Below the pieces are notes generated by a model. It was not told where the DNA came from and made no database searches. It saw nothing but the letters and a program-made list of their open reading frames with translations. DNA of 64,000 nt from Oligoflexia bacterium (GTDB lineage Bacteria; Bdellovibrionota; Bacteriovoracia; Bacteriovoracales; Bacteriovoracaceae): assembly GCA_024229115.1 (NCBI GenBank), contig JAAEST010000122.1, positions 186,001 through 250,000 of the forward strand. The letters run 5' to 3'. The first letter of the stretch is position 1, and the number at the start of each line of letters is the position of its first letter. The translations under genes and the position numbers were made by a program. Below are positions 7,887-16,188 of this stretch, one piece after another.

Positions 7887-10379
7887 ATGGAATCAAAAAA
7901 GCAAAAAATATTAAGTTATATTTCGATCATTGGCTTTATCAGCTTTAGTGTCGCTGCTTATTTTTTCTATGGTCTGGTAAACAATTCTTTTGAGAAAACC
8001 TTCAAGACTCAAAAAGAAATTCAAACAATTGAAAGCACAATCACTTCATTTCATCGTGAAATGAAATTCTTTGTTGATAACCCTGAGAGTACACACTCGC
8101 AAAAAATTATTCGTAGAGATATTAACCGTCTTAAAAAAGTAAAAAGAACAATTGAAGGTTATGTATCTGATAATCAAGTGAAACCTTTTGATCTCACAAG
8201 AGAAGTTATTCTCAAAGACAATGGTAGATTTATTGATAATGTTTCTCATTATCTAAATATTTCGAATCTCTATTTAAAAAAAGTAGAAGAGGGAAAACCT
8301 CTTTCTCGTTATGAAAAGAAACAACTCAGAATTACCTATATTAAAATTGTCAATGAAGTCAAAGAGCTCACGGGACAATTAAATAAAATTGCGAAGAAGA
8401 GATTGGATTACCTACAGTTTTGTTTAATGGGGTTTTTCGCTCTTGCCGGGATGATGATGTATTTTATGCATACGAATATCTTTTCCCCTTGGTTAAGAGA
8501 GTTTAATTTTATGAAACGCCAAAGTGAGAAGCTTACGGCCATCATGAGAGAGACTGAAGAGAGTGGTAAGACTTACTCTTGGGAATTTAACCTTGAGTCT
8601 AAAGTGATTATTCGATCGGAACAACTTTCAAGTCTTTTTGAAGTAGACTTGGTAGAAGGAGAGTCTGAATATATTTATGATGAACTTTCTTACATGACAG
8701 ATGAATCGAGCGAAGCCTTTAGTAGAGCAATTGAGAATTGTGAAAAGGATAAGGGAAGTTTCGAAGTAGAAGTAAAAGTACTTACGAAAAGTAAGAGAAC
8801 ATACTGGTTTCAATATTCTTGCTTTTATTCAGATGAAGATGAGAAAAAAATCATTGGAACTGTTAAAGATATTAGTGATCTCAAACTTTCACGAACGAGA
8901 TTTAACAAGATCTTTGAAGAGAATAAATTTCCTTTGATTTTAATTTCAGATAATTCAATTAAAAAGATTAATAAAGCTTGTCTTGATTATCTTGAGTATG
9001 ATTCAGCTGAAGATCTAATCTCATTGAATCCAAATATTTTCTCACCGCTCTATCAAGAGAATAATATTTCTTCCAATGATAAACTAAAAGAGCTATTTAC
9101 CCTTTCAGAATCAGGAAGTGCTATTGCTAGTAGTTGGATTTTCACGACTAAGCATGGGCCATTAAAAGAAGCCAAGATTCAAGTTTATCCGCTAGATTCA
9201 AGTCATAAGAAAAGCTACATCGTCATGATTAATGATTCGATTGATACGATTAAGCTTGAGGATCGTTTAAATCAACAGCTACGAGAACATCAAATAACTC
9301 TAAGAAAATGTGCTGAGCTTATTAACAATCTCTATTTCGAGTCTGTGAATGCTCTTACAGAGACAATCACGCAAGTTGAAAACTCAAATTTTGAAGGTAA
9401 GGAATTACTTAGTAAATCTCTGAATAAAAAAATTGATGTCCTTAATAAAATTACAATTAATGAACTACTTAATTCAAATGTAAATGAATCAAAAATCTTA
9501 CCCCTTTTTGGCTTTCTGAGTGACACAATTGATCACTGGAAGAAGCAACATACAAATTGTGGAATAGAGGTAGAAGTTCAAAGTGAATATCTTGGTGAGC
9601 ACTACTTATGGGGGAAGCCAATCTCATTTTCGAATGTGGTTGTGAATACACTTAATGGTATCAAAGAGATTTTTACTGAGGGTAAGGTCATTGTTTCCTA
9701 TGAAATCACAAACTATGATTCTGATAATTTAATGTTACCAATCCAACTAAGGTTCATGATTGAAAATGAAGGAATAGATAAGGAAACTATTGATGAACTC
9801 CTTCAAAGACAATCTTTTAATCCATTTAACCAAGATGACTCACTCTATATACAAAGAGCTGTGCAGATCGTTGAGGAAGATGGAGGTAAAATCGGAATTC
9901 ATTCAGTCAATGGTGTTGGAACGACATTTGAGATTTCTCTTCCTCTAGAAAGAGTGGTCAGAGAGAAAGGTGAGGAAACTCAACTACATATTAGTCCACT
10001 TCCAACTGGGCAGAGTATTGAGCTTGAAAAAGTTTCTAATTCGGAATTATTAAAACACTTTAGCGGTGAATGGGATATCCTACAAAAACTATCACAAGAG
10101 ATTCTTAACTACATACCTATTGCGATTGGTGAACTAGATCAAGCAGTTCATGAGAAGAATCCAAAACTGCTTTATAATGTTTCTTGCTCCCTTTATGGAG
10201 TATTCTCTCATTTACCAGTTCATCATATTCTTGTTAAGTGTATTACCCTTCAAAAACATGGGCAGTATCGTACATTTGATGGGGTTGATAATATTATTAT
10301 TTCATTGAAGAAAGACTTAGAAGAAATTTCTGAGAACCTCACTCTTGTTTCTAAGAAATCTAATAAGATTGCGGCTTAA
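7887..10379 (+). CDS. Membrane-bound degenerate hybrid histidine kinase (pseudo-kinase with pseudo-Hpt)
   Basis: 830 residues with the layout of a sensor kinase: TM1 about 9-30, a 140-residue periplasmic segment, TM2 about 174-196, two PAS-like domains (about 225-335 and 336-452), a DHp-like helix pair (about 465-530), an HATPase-like domain (about 535-690) and an Hpt-like helical bundle (about 720-820). Yet the catalytic positions look lost. Where the DHp His should be the text reads NLYFESVNAL. The G1 motif reads IENEGI, with Asn for Asp. The Gly-rich G2 box is replaced by SLYIQRAVQIV. The Hpt motif reads VSCSLYGV, with Cys for the phosphorylated His. The N-box and the late GVGTTFEISLP stretch remain recognisable. 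It probably senses and scaffolds rather than autophosphorylates. The residue mapping is by eye. Confidence 0.8.
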   Translation: MESKKQKILSYISIIGFISFSVAAYFFYGLVNNSFEKTFKTQKEIQTIESTITSFHREMKFFVDNPESTHSQKIIRRDINRLKKVKRTIEGYVSDNQVKPFDLTREVILKDNGRFIDNVSHYLNISNLYLKKVEEGKPLSRYEKKQLRITYIKIVNEVKELTGQLNKIAKKRLDYLQFCLMGFFALAGMMMYFMHTNIFSPWLREFNFMKRQSEKLTAIMRETEESGKTYSWEFNLESKVIIRSEQLSSLFEVDLVEGESEYIYDELSYMTDESSEAFSRAIENCEKDKGSFEVEVKVLTKSKRTYWFQYSCFYSDEDEKKIIGTVKDISDLKLSRTRFNKIFEENKFPLILISDNSIKKINKACLDYLEYDSAEDLISLNPNIFSPLYQENNISSNDKLKELFTLSESGSAIASSWIFTTKHGPLKEAKIQVYPLDSSHKKSYIVMINDSIDTIKLEDRLNQQLREHQITLRKCAELINNLYFESVNALTETITQVENSNFEGKELLSKSLNKKIDVLNKITINELLNSNVNESKILPLFGFLSDTIDHWKKQHTNCGIEVEVQSEYLGEHYLWGKPISFSNVVVNTLNGIKEIFTEGKVIVSYEITNYDSDNLMLPIQLRFMIENEGIDKETIDELLQRQSFNPFNQDDSLYIQRAVQIVEEDGGKIGIHSVNGVGTTFEISLPLERVVREKGEETQLHISPLPTGQSIELEKVSNSELLKHFSGEWDILQKLSQEILNYIPIAIGELDQAVHEKNPKLLYNVSCSLYGVFSHLPVHHILVKCITLQKHGQYRTFDGVDNIIISLKKDLEEISENLTLVSKKSNKIAA

Positions 10380-11077
10380 TTTAAATCACTAAATTTGAAA
10401 TTAATTGGTAGCTCAATATCAGTATTGATACTTTTCATTCCAGAGTATCCATCTATAAATATTGGCAGATCTAAGTTCTCTTTCTTAGCAACCTGAGAAT
10501 AATAATCTCTCTTTGTCGGATGAGAAGGATGGACCAGATGATGAATATTTTTTTCTAGAGTTATTTCACCTTTAAGAACTCTTGTAATAACTTTGGAGAT
10601 ATCTCTTTCATGAATTAAGTTGATTGGATCGTCACTATTTTTTAACTCTCTGCCTGCAATATATCTTATAGGGTGAGAGTGATAGAATAAGATTCCAGCT
10701 AGTCTAATAATTTTAAAATCATTTTCTAGAAAGACTTGCTCAATATCTCTTAAGTGTGACTTCTCAGGCCTAAGAGCTCCAATACTACTGGTATAAATTT
10801 TTAATGGCCTATTTTTTAAGTTCTTTGCCAGTTGAGACCATTTTTCTATTTGATCACTAGAGCTTGGAGGAAGGGTCACGATCGTGGGATATTCACCGAT
10901 GTTTTTTGGTAAATTATTTCCTAGTTGAAAGACTTCGCTCTTAATATTTTCAGTATCTTCAATTCTCTTATTCTGAGCATAAGTTCCATAAATATTGAAA
11001 GAATCAGACATTAGGTCTTTTGCAATATTTTGCCCAAGCTTTCCAAGGCCAATAATGTTATAATATTTTGAGCTCAT
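10376..11077 (-). CDS. NAD(P)-binding SDR-like protein (YeeZ/atypical epimerase type)
   Basis: 233 residues from the ATG at 11077. The N terminus carries a Rossmann dinucleotide site (NIIGLGKLGQNIAKDL). An ISDISKV-like RDISKVITRVL segment and the overall size match atypical short-chain dehydrogenase/epimerases such as YeeZ. The usual YxxxK catalytic pair is not obvious, as in other atypical members, so substrate and even catalysis are uncertain. Longer in-frame starts (to 11152) run into the divergent gene at 11106 and were rejected. Its stop overlaps the end of the pseudo-kinase gene by four bases. Confidence 0.65.
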   Translation of the reverse strand: MSSKYYNIIGLGKLGQNIAKDLMSDSFNIYGTYAQNKRIEDTENIKSEVFQLGNNLPKNIGEYPTIVTLPPSSSDQIEKWSQLAKNLKNRPLKIYTSSIGALRPEKSHLRDIEQVFLENDFKIIRLAGILFYHSHPIRYIAGRELKNSDDPINLIHERDISKVITRVLKGEITLEKNIHHLVHPSHPTKRDYYSQVAKKENLDLPIFIDGYSGMKSINTDIELPINFKFSDLN

Positions 11078-11105
11078 ATGAGTTTTTATCATAGCTGAGG
11101 ATATT

Positions 11106-11519
11106 ATGAAACGTTTTGTCTTATTCATGTTGATTTGTCTTACTTCTTTCACCCTTCAAGCTGGTTCGGGAAAAGTTTCAGGTACAGTTGAATTGATAGG
11201 TCAGAAAGAAAAAACCAAGACAATTCAAGGGGCTCTCTTTGTAATCCTGAGAAATATGGGGCAAACAAAAGGTGCTCCTGTCGCTGTAGTAAAAATTGAT
11301 AACCCAACATTTCCTACAAAGTTTAATGTCACCGAAAAGAATATTATGATCAGAGGAAAAAGCTTTACTGGCCCATTCTGGATTAGTGCTAAGTTTGTTC
11401 CTGATGCGAATCCTTTAGGGGAAGGGCAGTACTATGGCGTACTACAACCTGAAACAGGTATTGCTATTGGTTCTAGTAAAGTTAAAGTAAAGCTAAAAGG
11501 GAAGAAGACTGAGGATTAA
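11106..11519 (+). CDS. Periplasmic free-standing CycH/CcmI-type Ig-like domain protein
   Basis: 137 residues with an 18-residue signal peptide (ends FTLQA). The mature part begins GSGKVSGTVEL and continues with GALFVILRN, GAPVAVVKID and FPTKFNVTE, then FTGPFWISAKF and GEGQYYGV. That order matches the C-terminal beta-sandwich of the cytochrome c maturation protein CcmI/CycH (the Ig_CycH domain). In CcmI the domain follows TPR repeats and helps hold apocytochrome c. Here it stands alone, secreted. No ccm genes are visible nearby, so the role is open. The last four bases overlap the stop of the convergent TetR gene. Confidence 0.65.
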   Translation: MKRFVLFMLICLTSFTLQAGSGKVSGTVELIGQKEKTKTIQGALFVILRNMGQTKGAPVAVVKIDNPTFPTKFNVTEKNIMIRGKSFTGPFWISAKFVPDANPLGEGQYYGVLQPETGIAIGSSKVKVKLKGKKTED

Positions 11520-12166
11520 AGATCTATTGAAGGAAGTTCTACTTTCAATAACGACTCAATATTAAATTTCAAAGTCATGATATGTTCTTCGTAATTATCT
11601 GTATCTTTCGTTGAAACCATCATGATTAGAGTTCCTGTAATCATATTCATAATACCAGTCACTAAAATTCTAATTTCTTCTAAGCTGTTATAGCGCATAC
11701 TTTCAAGAAAGAGTCTTTCCCAAAGTTCTCTGGCATTTCCAAATATATACTTTTGGATTTCTCCCATCGAAGGAGTTTTCCCTGATTGATGGAACATGAG
11801 AATAAAGAACTCACCAACTTCCTTATTGTAAATGACCCATTCAAAGAGAGCACTAATCATAGAGGCCGTTTTTTGCTCAAAACTATGTTCAGGGTTGTAA
11901 TTCTTTTCAATAAAGTATCGGGCCATCTTTCCAGAGAAAAAGAAAAGATCTTCGATGATTCTATCCATTGTTTCATAATGGTAGAGAATGAGTGACTTGC
12001 TGAGACCTGTTTCTTTACTAAGTCTGGTTACACCTAAACCTTGGAGGCCATCTTCAGAAATGATCTTTAAGGCCGTATCTAGGATGAGAACCTTCTTTTC
12101 CCCCAACTTCTTAGAGCCAGGCATGCTCGTTAAGGCCTTCCAATCGATTTTATTCTTAATTCTCAT
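11516..12166 (-). CDS. TetR/AcrR-family transcriptional regulator
   Basis: 216 residues. The N-terminal helix-turn-helix (about residues 28-70) shows the typical order ILDTALKIISEDGL, then VTRLSKETGLSKSLILYHYETMDRIIEDL. The C-terminal ligand and dimer domain is family-specific and not recognisable. The upstream interval (12167-12393) holds a possible operator at 12277 and a promoter for the opposite strand, so this regulator may control its own gene and the divergent transcript. No enzyme or pump gene is divergent from it, which is unusual for TetR members. Confidence 0.9.
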   Translation of the reverse strand: MRIKNKIDWKALTSMPGSKKLGEKKVLILDTALKIISEDGLQGLGVTRLSKETGLSKSLILYHYETMDRIIEDLFFFSGKMARYFIEKNYNPEHSFEQKTASMISALFEWVIYNKEVGEFFILMFHQSGKTPSMGEIQKYIFGNARELWERLFLESMRYNSLEEIRILVTGIMNMITGTLIMMVSTKDTDNYEEHIMTLKFNIESLLKVELPSIDL

Positions 12167-12240
12167 AGGGTCAGTATATCAGCTAAATATCTAATATCTA
12201 AGTGTTTTATAAAGATTTCTTACACTTTGATTAAAAAATA

Positions 12241-12269
12241 TTGAACTTTGTTAAAAAAATACTTGTAAA
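12241..12269 (+). promoter_or_regulatory. Candidate sigma-70 promoter facing away from tetR
   Basis: TTGAAC at 12241-12246 and TGTAAA at 12264-12269 are separated by 17 bases, each matching four of six consensus positions. It points toward the gene-less stretch ending in the terminator at 12357-12390. Confidence 0.4.
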
Positions 12270-12276
12270 AAGAACG

Positions 12277-12286
12277 ACCGTTTGGT
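12277..12286. promoter_or_regulatory. Possible TetR-type operator (ACCGTTTGGT)
   Basis: ACCGTTTGGT, inside GACCGTTTGGTAC, is an imperfect palindrome with ACC/GGT ends, similar in style to TetR-family sites. It lies at the expected start point of the candidate plus-strand promoter and about 110 bases upstream of the tetR start. Single copy, so only suggestive. Confidence 0.3.
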
Positions 12287-12356
12287 ACTGTTTTCTTGCC
12301 GATGCGATTTCCTCGAGCTTTATGCTTAAGGGGTCAATTAGGAATATTTGAGGGGT

Positions 12357-12390
12357 AAAGCCGTTTTCGAGAGGAAACGGCTTTTTTTTT
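12357..12390 (+). terminator. Strong rho-independent terminator with no annotated upstream gene
   Basis: AAAGCCGTTT (12357-12366) pairs with AAACGGCTTT (12375-12384) around an eight-base loop and runs straight into T's up to 12390. The T-run is on the plus strand, so it does not primarily serve the minus-strand gene ending at 12394. Confidence 0.85.
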
Positions 12391-12393
12391 GCC

Positions 12394-12831
12394 TTATTTT
12401 GAAATCTTAATGGAATGTTCTTCCAAGCGAATAAAAGGTCCTGTTTGAGAATCTTCTTCGCTCTTATTTAAAACGATATTGATCTCTCTCAGTCCTTTGA
12501 GCCATGATTTTTCTGTCTGGTGGCCAGTATGAAAGAATAAGAGCATTTTAAGCCTTTTATCAATATCAATATGTCCGCCTTCAAAGCTATTCAGGTCGAC
12601 GTTAGCAAGAATGACTTTTACGAAGAGCCAGAAGTTCTCACGTTCATTTACTGAAAGGCTTTGATATTCTTTAAGCTCTTGAAGGTGTTTGACCCAAGCT
12701 TCTGGAGTTTCTTCATTCTTTAGACGGGCTACTTCTAGCCATGCTGCAAAACGATTAAAGGCCAGACCAAAAGCTATTATTCCAATGATGATAAGAATGA
12801 CATAACTCGCAACGCCCATAGACTCCTGCAC
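12394..12831 (-). CDS. Hypothetical protein with one N-terminal membrane anchor
   Basis: 145 residues. One hydrophobic helix (about residues 8-28, YVILIIIGIIAFGLAF) anchors it to the inner membrane; the remaining 115 residues are soluble, helical and charged. No motif or family recognised. The start is 64 bases from the divergent small basic gene at 12895. Confidence 0.6.
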   Translation of the reverse strand: MQESMGVASYVILIIIGIIAFGLAFNRFAAWLEVARLKNEETPEAWVKHLQELKEYQSLSVNERENFWLFVKVILANVDLNSFEGGHIDIDKRLKMLLFFHTGHQTEKSWLKGLREINIVLNKSEEDSQTGPFIRLEEHSIKISK

Positions 12832-12894
12832 TTTGACACAAAAAGTAGATTCAAGCTATTCTAACATATAATTTTGATTAACAGGGTTTTAGTA

Positions 12895-13086
12895 ATGAGC
12901 GTTGATAAGAGGAAGCAAAAGAAGAACAAGAAAAGAGAAGATAGGCTTACAAAGAGAAAGCTTGCGGCTAAAGCACAAGCTGGAAATGAGCTAACTTCAG
13001 AACAAAAATCTTTTGGTAAAGTTCAAATTGCTTTAGTTTTTGTTGTGGCCATTGTTGGAGCTGCTGTCATTATCCTTAATTCTTAA
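12895..13086 (+). CDS. Small basic membrane-tail protein
   Basis: 63 residues from ATG 12895 (ACAGGG ribosome site); a TTG at 12874 is a weaker start. The first 35 residues are extremely Lys/Arg-rich (KRKQKKNKKREDRLTKRK), and the last 20 form one membrane helix (IALVFVVAIVGAAVIIL). This tail-anchored layout, basic side in the cytoplasm, suggests binding to nucleic acid, lipids or ribosomes at the membrane, but the function is unknown. It ends 12 bases before rapA and is probably co-transcribed with it. Confidence 0.6.
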   Translation: MSVDKRKQKKNKKREDRLTKRKLAAKAQAGNELTSEQKSFGKVQIALVFVVAIVGAAVIILNS

Positions 13087-13098
13087 TTAGGAAATTCC

Positions 13099-15822
13099 AT
13101 GCAAAATAAATTCTTACCGGGTCAGCGCTGGATGAGCCTGACAGAGCCAGAACTTGGTTTAGGTGTTATAGACTCTATCGAGTCTAAATCTCTAAAGGTT
13201 ATCTTTCGTGCAAGTGAAACTGAAAGAACATATGGGATTAATACTGCTCCCTTAAAAAGAGTTCTCTTTGAAAAGTCTGATGTTATTTTTGATTTTGAAA
13301 ATAAAGAATATAAAGTTGATGACGTCATTGAGAATGAAGATGGAACTGTCGTTTATAAATGCGAACAAGGGGACCTTCATGAAGGTGACCTTTCTGATGC
13401 ACAGGCCTTTAATCGTCCTGAAGAAAAGCTCTTTAATGGTCAGGCCGACTCAAATCGCTTCTTTGAATTAAGACAGAAAACACTGGAGCTAAAGAATAGA
13501 TATCAACAAGATCCTTATAAAGGTTTCTACGGAGGAAAAATTTCAGTTATTCCTCATCAGGTCTATGTCTCTAAAAAAGTTTGTGAACAAAGCTTTCCTC
13601 GTGTTTTGCTTGCTGATGAAGTGGGGTTAGGGAAGACGATTGAATCCGCAACTATTATTAATCATTTAATGGCCAGTAATAGGGCCAGAAGAATTATGGT
13701 TCTGGTTCCTGACTCTCTTGCTTATCAATGGTTCTTTGAACTTCATAGAAAGTTTCAAAATTCTTTTACTATAATCAACCAAGAAACAAACTTAGAACCT
13801 GGAAGTAATCCTTTTGTTGATCACGAAAGAGTGATTGTTTCTCTTGGTCTGCTAAAAGGAAGTCAGGTCGCACAAGATCTTCTTAGTAAGGCCGACTTTG
13901 ATTTGCTTGTTGTTGATGAAGCTCATCTTTATGAGTGGCACCACGGAGAAGCCTCTTGGGAATATGAACTATTAGAAAAGTTGGCCTTAAAAGTACCTTC
14001 ACTCTTACTCCTTACAGCAACACCTGAACAAGTTGGAATGGAAGGGCATTTTGCTCGATTAAGACTCTTAGATCAAGATCGTTTTAATGATTATGAGAAG
14101 TTTAAAGAAGAAGTAAGGGCCTTTGGAGCTGTTGCTGACCTGGCCAAGAAAGTAAAAGATTCAACTGATCTTTCCTCAGAAGAACTTAACTTATTAGAAG
14201 AGCTTGTTCCGCAAACGAAGAGCTTATTGGAAACTAGTGAAGGACGATTAAAGATTATCAACAACCTCGTCGACCTTCACGGAACTGGAAGGGCTTTTTA
14301 TCGTAATACCCGTGCTGTGATGGCCAGTGAATATGATTTCTTCCCAAAGAGAATCCTTCATCCTTACCCTCTCAATGGTGAGGTTGATACATCTTTTGAA
14401 AGTAAGTTTGAGTGGCTCGTTAATATTTTAAAGGAAAATGGTGAAAAGAAATTCTTACTGATATGTCATTCTAAGTCGACAATTGTCAGGGCCGAAAAGT
14501 TTTTAAAAGAGAATCTTGCCGGAGTAAAAACGGCTCTCTTTCATTCAGGTTTAGGGCTCATGGCCAGAGATAGACAAGCAGCATACTTTGCTGATCCAAA
14601 CGGAGCACAGGTTCTTCTTTGTACAGAAATTGGAAGTGAAGGTCGTAACTTTGAGTTCGCTCAAAATCTGATCCTTCTTGATCTTCCTAAGAAACCAGAT
14701 CTGCTAGAGCAAAGAATTGGTCGTCTAGATCGAATTGGGCAAAAAGGAAATATTCAAATTCATGTTCCTTATATTAAGGACTCTGCAGAAGAGACACTTT
14801 TTAATATTTATCATGAAGGGCTAAGTTCTTTCGAAAAGTTTTCGACAGTAGGAACTCCAACTTTTGTTCATTTTTCTGAAGAAATTCATAATGTCCTAGA
14901 AGGTAATGAAAATAAGAAACTAATTAAAGAACTAAAGGCCTACGCAACTGACCTTGAGGAACAACTTGAAAAGAGTCGTGACTTCTTAATTGAAATGAAT
15001 AGTTATCAACCTGGGACCGCTTCTGAATGGGTAAGTGATATTCGTAGGAAAAGTCAGGATGAAGAGTTTCAAAATTATATGGAATTAGTTTTTGAAAGCT
15101 TTGGAGTACACTTCGAAGAATTACATCCTGGGGTTTATTTTATTAAGCCGGATGATAATATGTTCCTCCCACATTTTCCGATGCTAGAAAGAGAAGGCAT
15201 GACGATCACTTTTGATCGCCGTGAAGCGATGGAGAGAGAGGAGTATCACTATTTAAATTGGGATCATGGAATGTTCCATGGAATTATGGATATTATTCTC
15301 AGTGATTCGATTGGAAATATTACTGTTTCGATGAGGAAGAATAAAAACCCTAAGAAACCTGGAAAGAGTTTTGTCGAAGCATATTTCGAATTAAGTGCGA
15401 CAGGGCATGAGAAGTTTGAAATGAATAAGTATTTTCCAACTACTTTGATTCGTGTTCTGATTGATAAGGACGGGGAAGACTTTTCTGATAAGTGGACGAA
15501 AGATGTTTTGGATGAAAAGCTCACCGAAGCTGATAAAGAGACTTTTCTTAAAGCAACAAAAATACCAAAGGCAATGGTCAAAGAATTAATTGTGAAGGCG
15601 ACGCAAAAGGCTCAGGCCAAGGCCCTAATGATTAAAGAAAAATATGCACAAAATGCTATCACTTACTTTGATAAAGAAATTGAAAGATTAAAAGAATTAC
15701 AAAAGTCGAATGCAGAAATTCTTAATGAAGAGATTGAGTTCTCTGCGGTATGGAAAATGGAGACGTTAAAGATTATTAATTCTCCTAAATTTAAACTTGA
15801 TTCGATTCGATTAATTCTCTAG
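13099..15822 (+). CDS. rapA: RNA polymerase-associated helicase-like protein RapA (HepA)
   Basis: SWI2/SNF2-type ATPase that recycles stalled RNA polymerase. 907 residues against about 970 in enterobacteria. The N-terminal Tudor-like region starts FLPGQRWMSLTEPELGLG, as in RapA. Walker A DEVGLGKT lies at about 173-180 and DEAH at 273-276. Motif V/VI are seen as TEIGSEGRNFEFAQN and QRIGRLDRIGQKG near residues 510-550. The C-terminal half holds the RapA-specific spacer and effector regions and a Lys-rich coiled coil. Stop codon overlaps by four bases the end of the convergent lipoprotein gene. Confidence 0.95.
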   Translation: MQNKFLPGQRWMSLTEPELGLGVIDSIESKSLKVIFRASETERTYGINTAPLKRVLFEKSDVIFDFENKEYKVDDVIENEDGTVVYKCEQGDLHEGDLSDAQAFNRPEEKLFNGQADSNRFFELRQKTLELKNRYQQDPYKGFYGGKISVIPHQVYVSKKVCEQSFPRVLLADEVGLGKTIESATIINHLMASNRARRIMVLVPDSLAYQWFFELHRKFQNSFTIINQETNLEPGSNPFVDHERVIVSLGLLKGSQVAQDLLSKADFDLLVVDEAHLYEWHHGEASWEYELLEKLALKVPSLLLLTATPEQVGMEGHFARLRLLDQDRFNDYEKFKEEVRAFGAVADLAKKVKDSTDLSSEELNLLEELVPQTKSLLETSEGRLKIINNLVDLHGTGRAFYRNTRAVMASEYDFFPKRILHPYPLNGEVDTSFESKFEWLVNILKENGEKKFLLICHSKSTIVRAEKFLKENLAGVKTALFHSGLGLMARDRQAAYFADPNGAQVLLCTEIGSEGRNFEFAQNLILLDLPKKPDLLEQRIGRLDRIGQKGNIQIHVPYIKDSAEETLFNIYHEGLSSFEKFSTVGTPTFVHFSEEIHNVLEGNENKKLIKELKAYATDLEEQLEKSRDFLIEMNSYQPGTASEWVSDIRRKSQDEEFQNYMELVFESFGVHFEELHPGVYFIKPDDNMFLPHFPMLEREGMTITFDRREAMEREEYHYLNWDHGMFHGIMDIILSDSIGNITVSMRKNKNPKKPGKSFVEAYFELSATGHEKFEMNKYFPTTLIRVLIDKDGEDFSDKWTKDVLDEKLTEADKETFLKATKIPKAMVKELIVKATQKAQAKALMIKEKYAQNAITYFDKEIERLKELQKSNAEILNEEIEFSAVWKMETLKIINSPKFKLDSIRLIL

Positions 15823-16121
15823 TTCTTTAGAAATTTTTCAAGATCGCCTTGATTAAAGCAGCCCATGATTTTTTCCCCGTAAGTTTTTTCTAGTAATTCT
15901 TGCGGGTGGCCAAGCATCAAGCCTTGTAATGCTTTGTGGCATCTTTCCTTACTGTAATGTAATTTCTTCTTTGAACAATGGTCCTTAAACCTTTTACTTT
16001 CCTTCGGAAGCCCTCGAAAGGCCTTCATTGAGAGTTCCTCGCACTCGGCAGTAGTGGGTGGCTCTGCAGGAGTACAGCTAAGTAATGTTAGAAATAAACT
16101 AATTTGTAATAACTTGCTCAT
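15819..16121 (-). CDS. Small putative lipoprotein, unknown
   Basis: 100 residues from ATG 16121. MSKLLQISLFLTLLSC is a lipoprotein signal with the lipobox Cys at residue 16. The mature part has several further cysteines (CEEL, HCSKK, RCHKAL, MGCFNQ) and many Lys. Longer in-frame starts would overlap the divergent gene region and disrupt the signal. No family recognised. Confidence 0.65.
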   Translation of the reverse strand: MSKLLQISLFLTLLSCTPAEPPTTAECEELSMKAFRGLPKESKRFKDHCSKKKLHYSKERCHKALQGLMLGHPQELLEKTYGEKIMGCFNQGDLEKFLKN

Positions 16122-16188
16122 ACATAAAGTATAGCAAATCATTGGCTTTTTGCTAGGTGGTTGATATGGTTGCAAACTGGAGAACCAT

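Larger units (their letters stand above)
12276..12390 (+). ncRNA. Candidate terminator-ended small RNA (or 18-codon micro-gene)
   Basis: A promoter-like element is followed by about 115 bases ending in a strong intrinsic terminator, with no normal gene on this strand from 11519 to 12895. An 18-codon frame (ATG 12302 to TAA 12356-12358) ends exactly where the terminator stem begins, but it has no Shine-Dalgarno. TTTCCTC at 12308-12314 is complementary to GAGGAAA at 12371-12377 in the terminator loop and 3' arm, which could give an alternative fold. A regulatory RNA is the simplest reading; a micro-peptide is possible. Confidence 0.4.
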
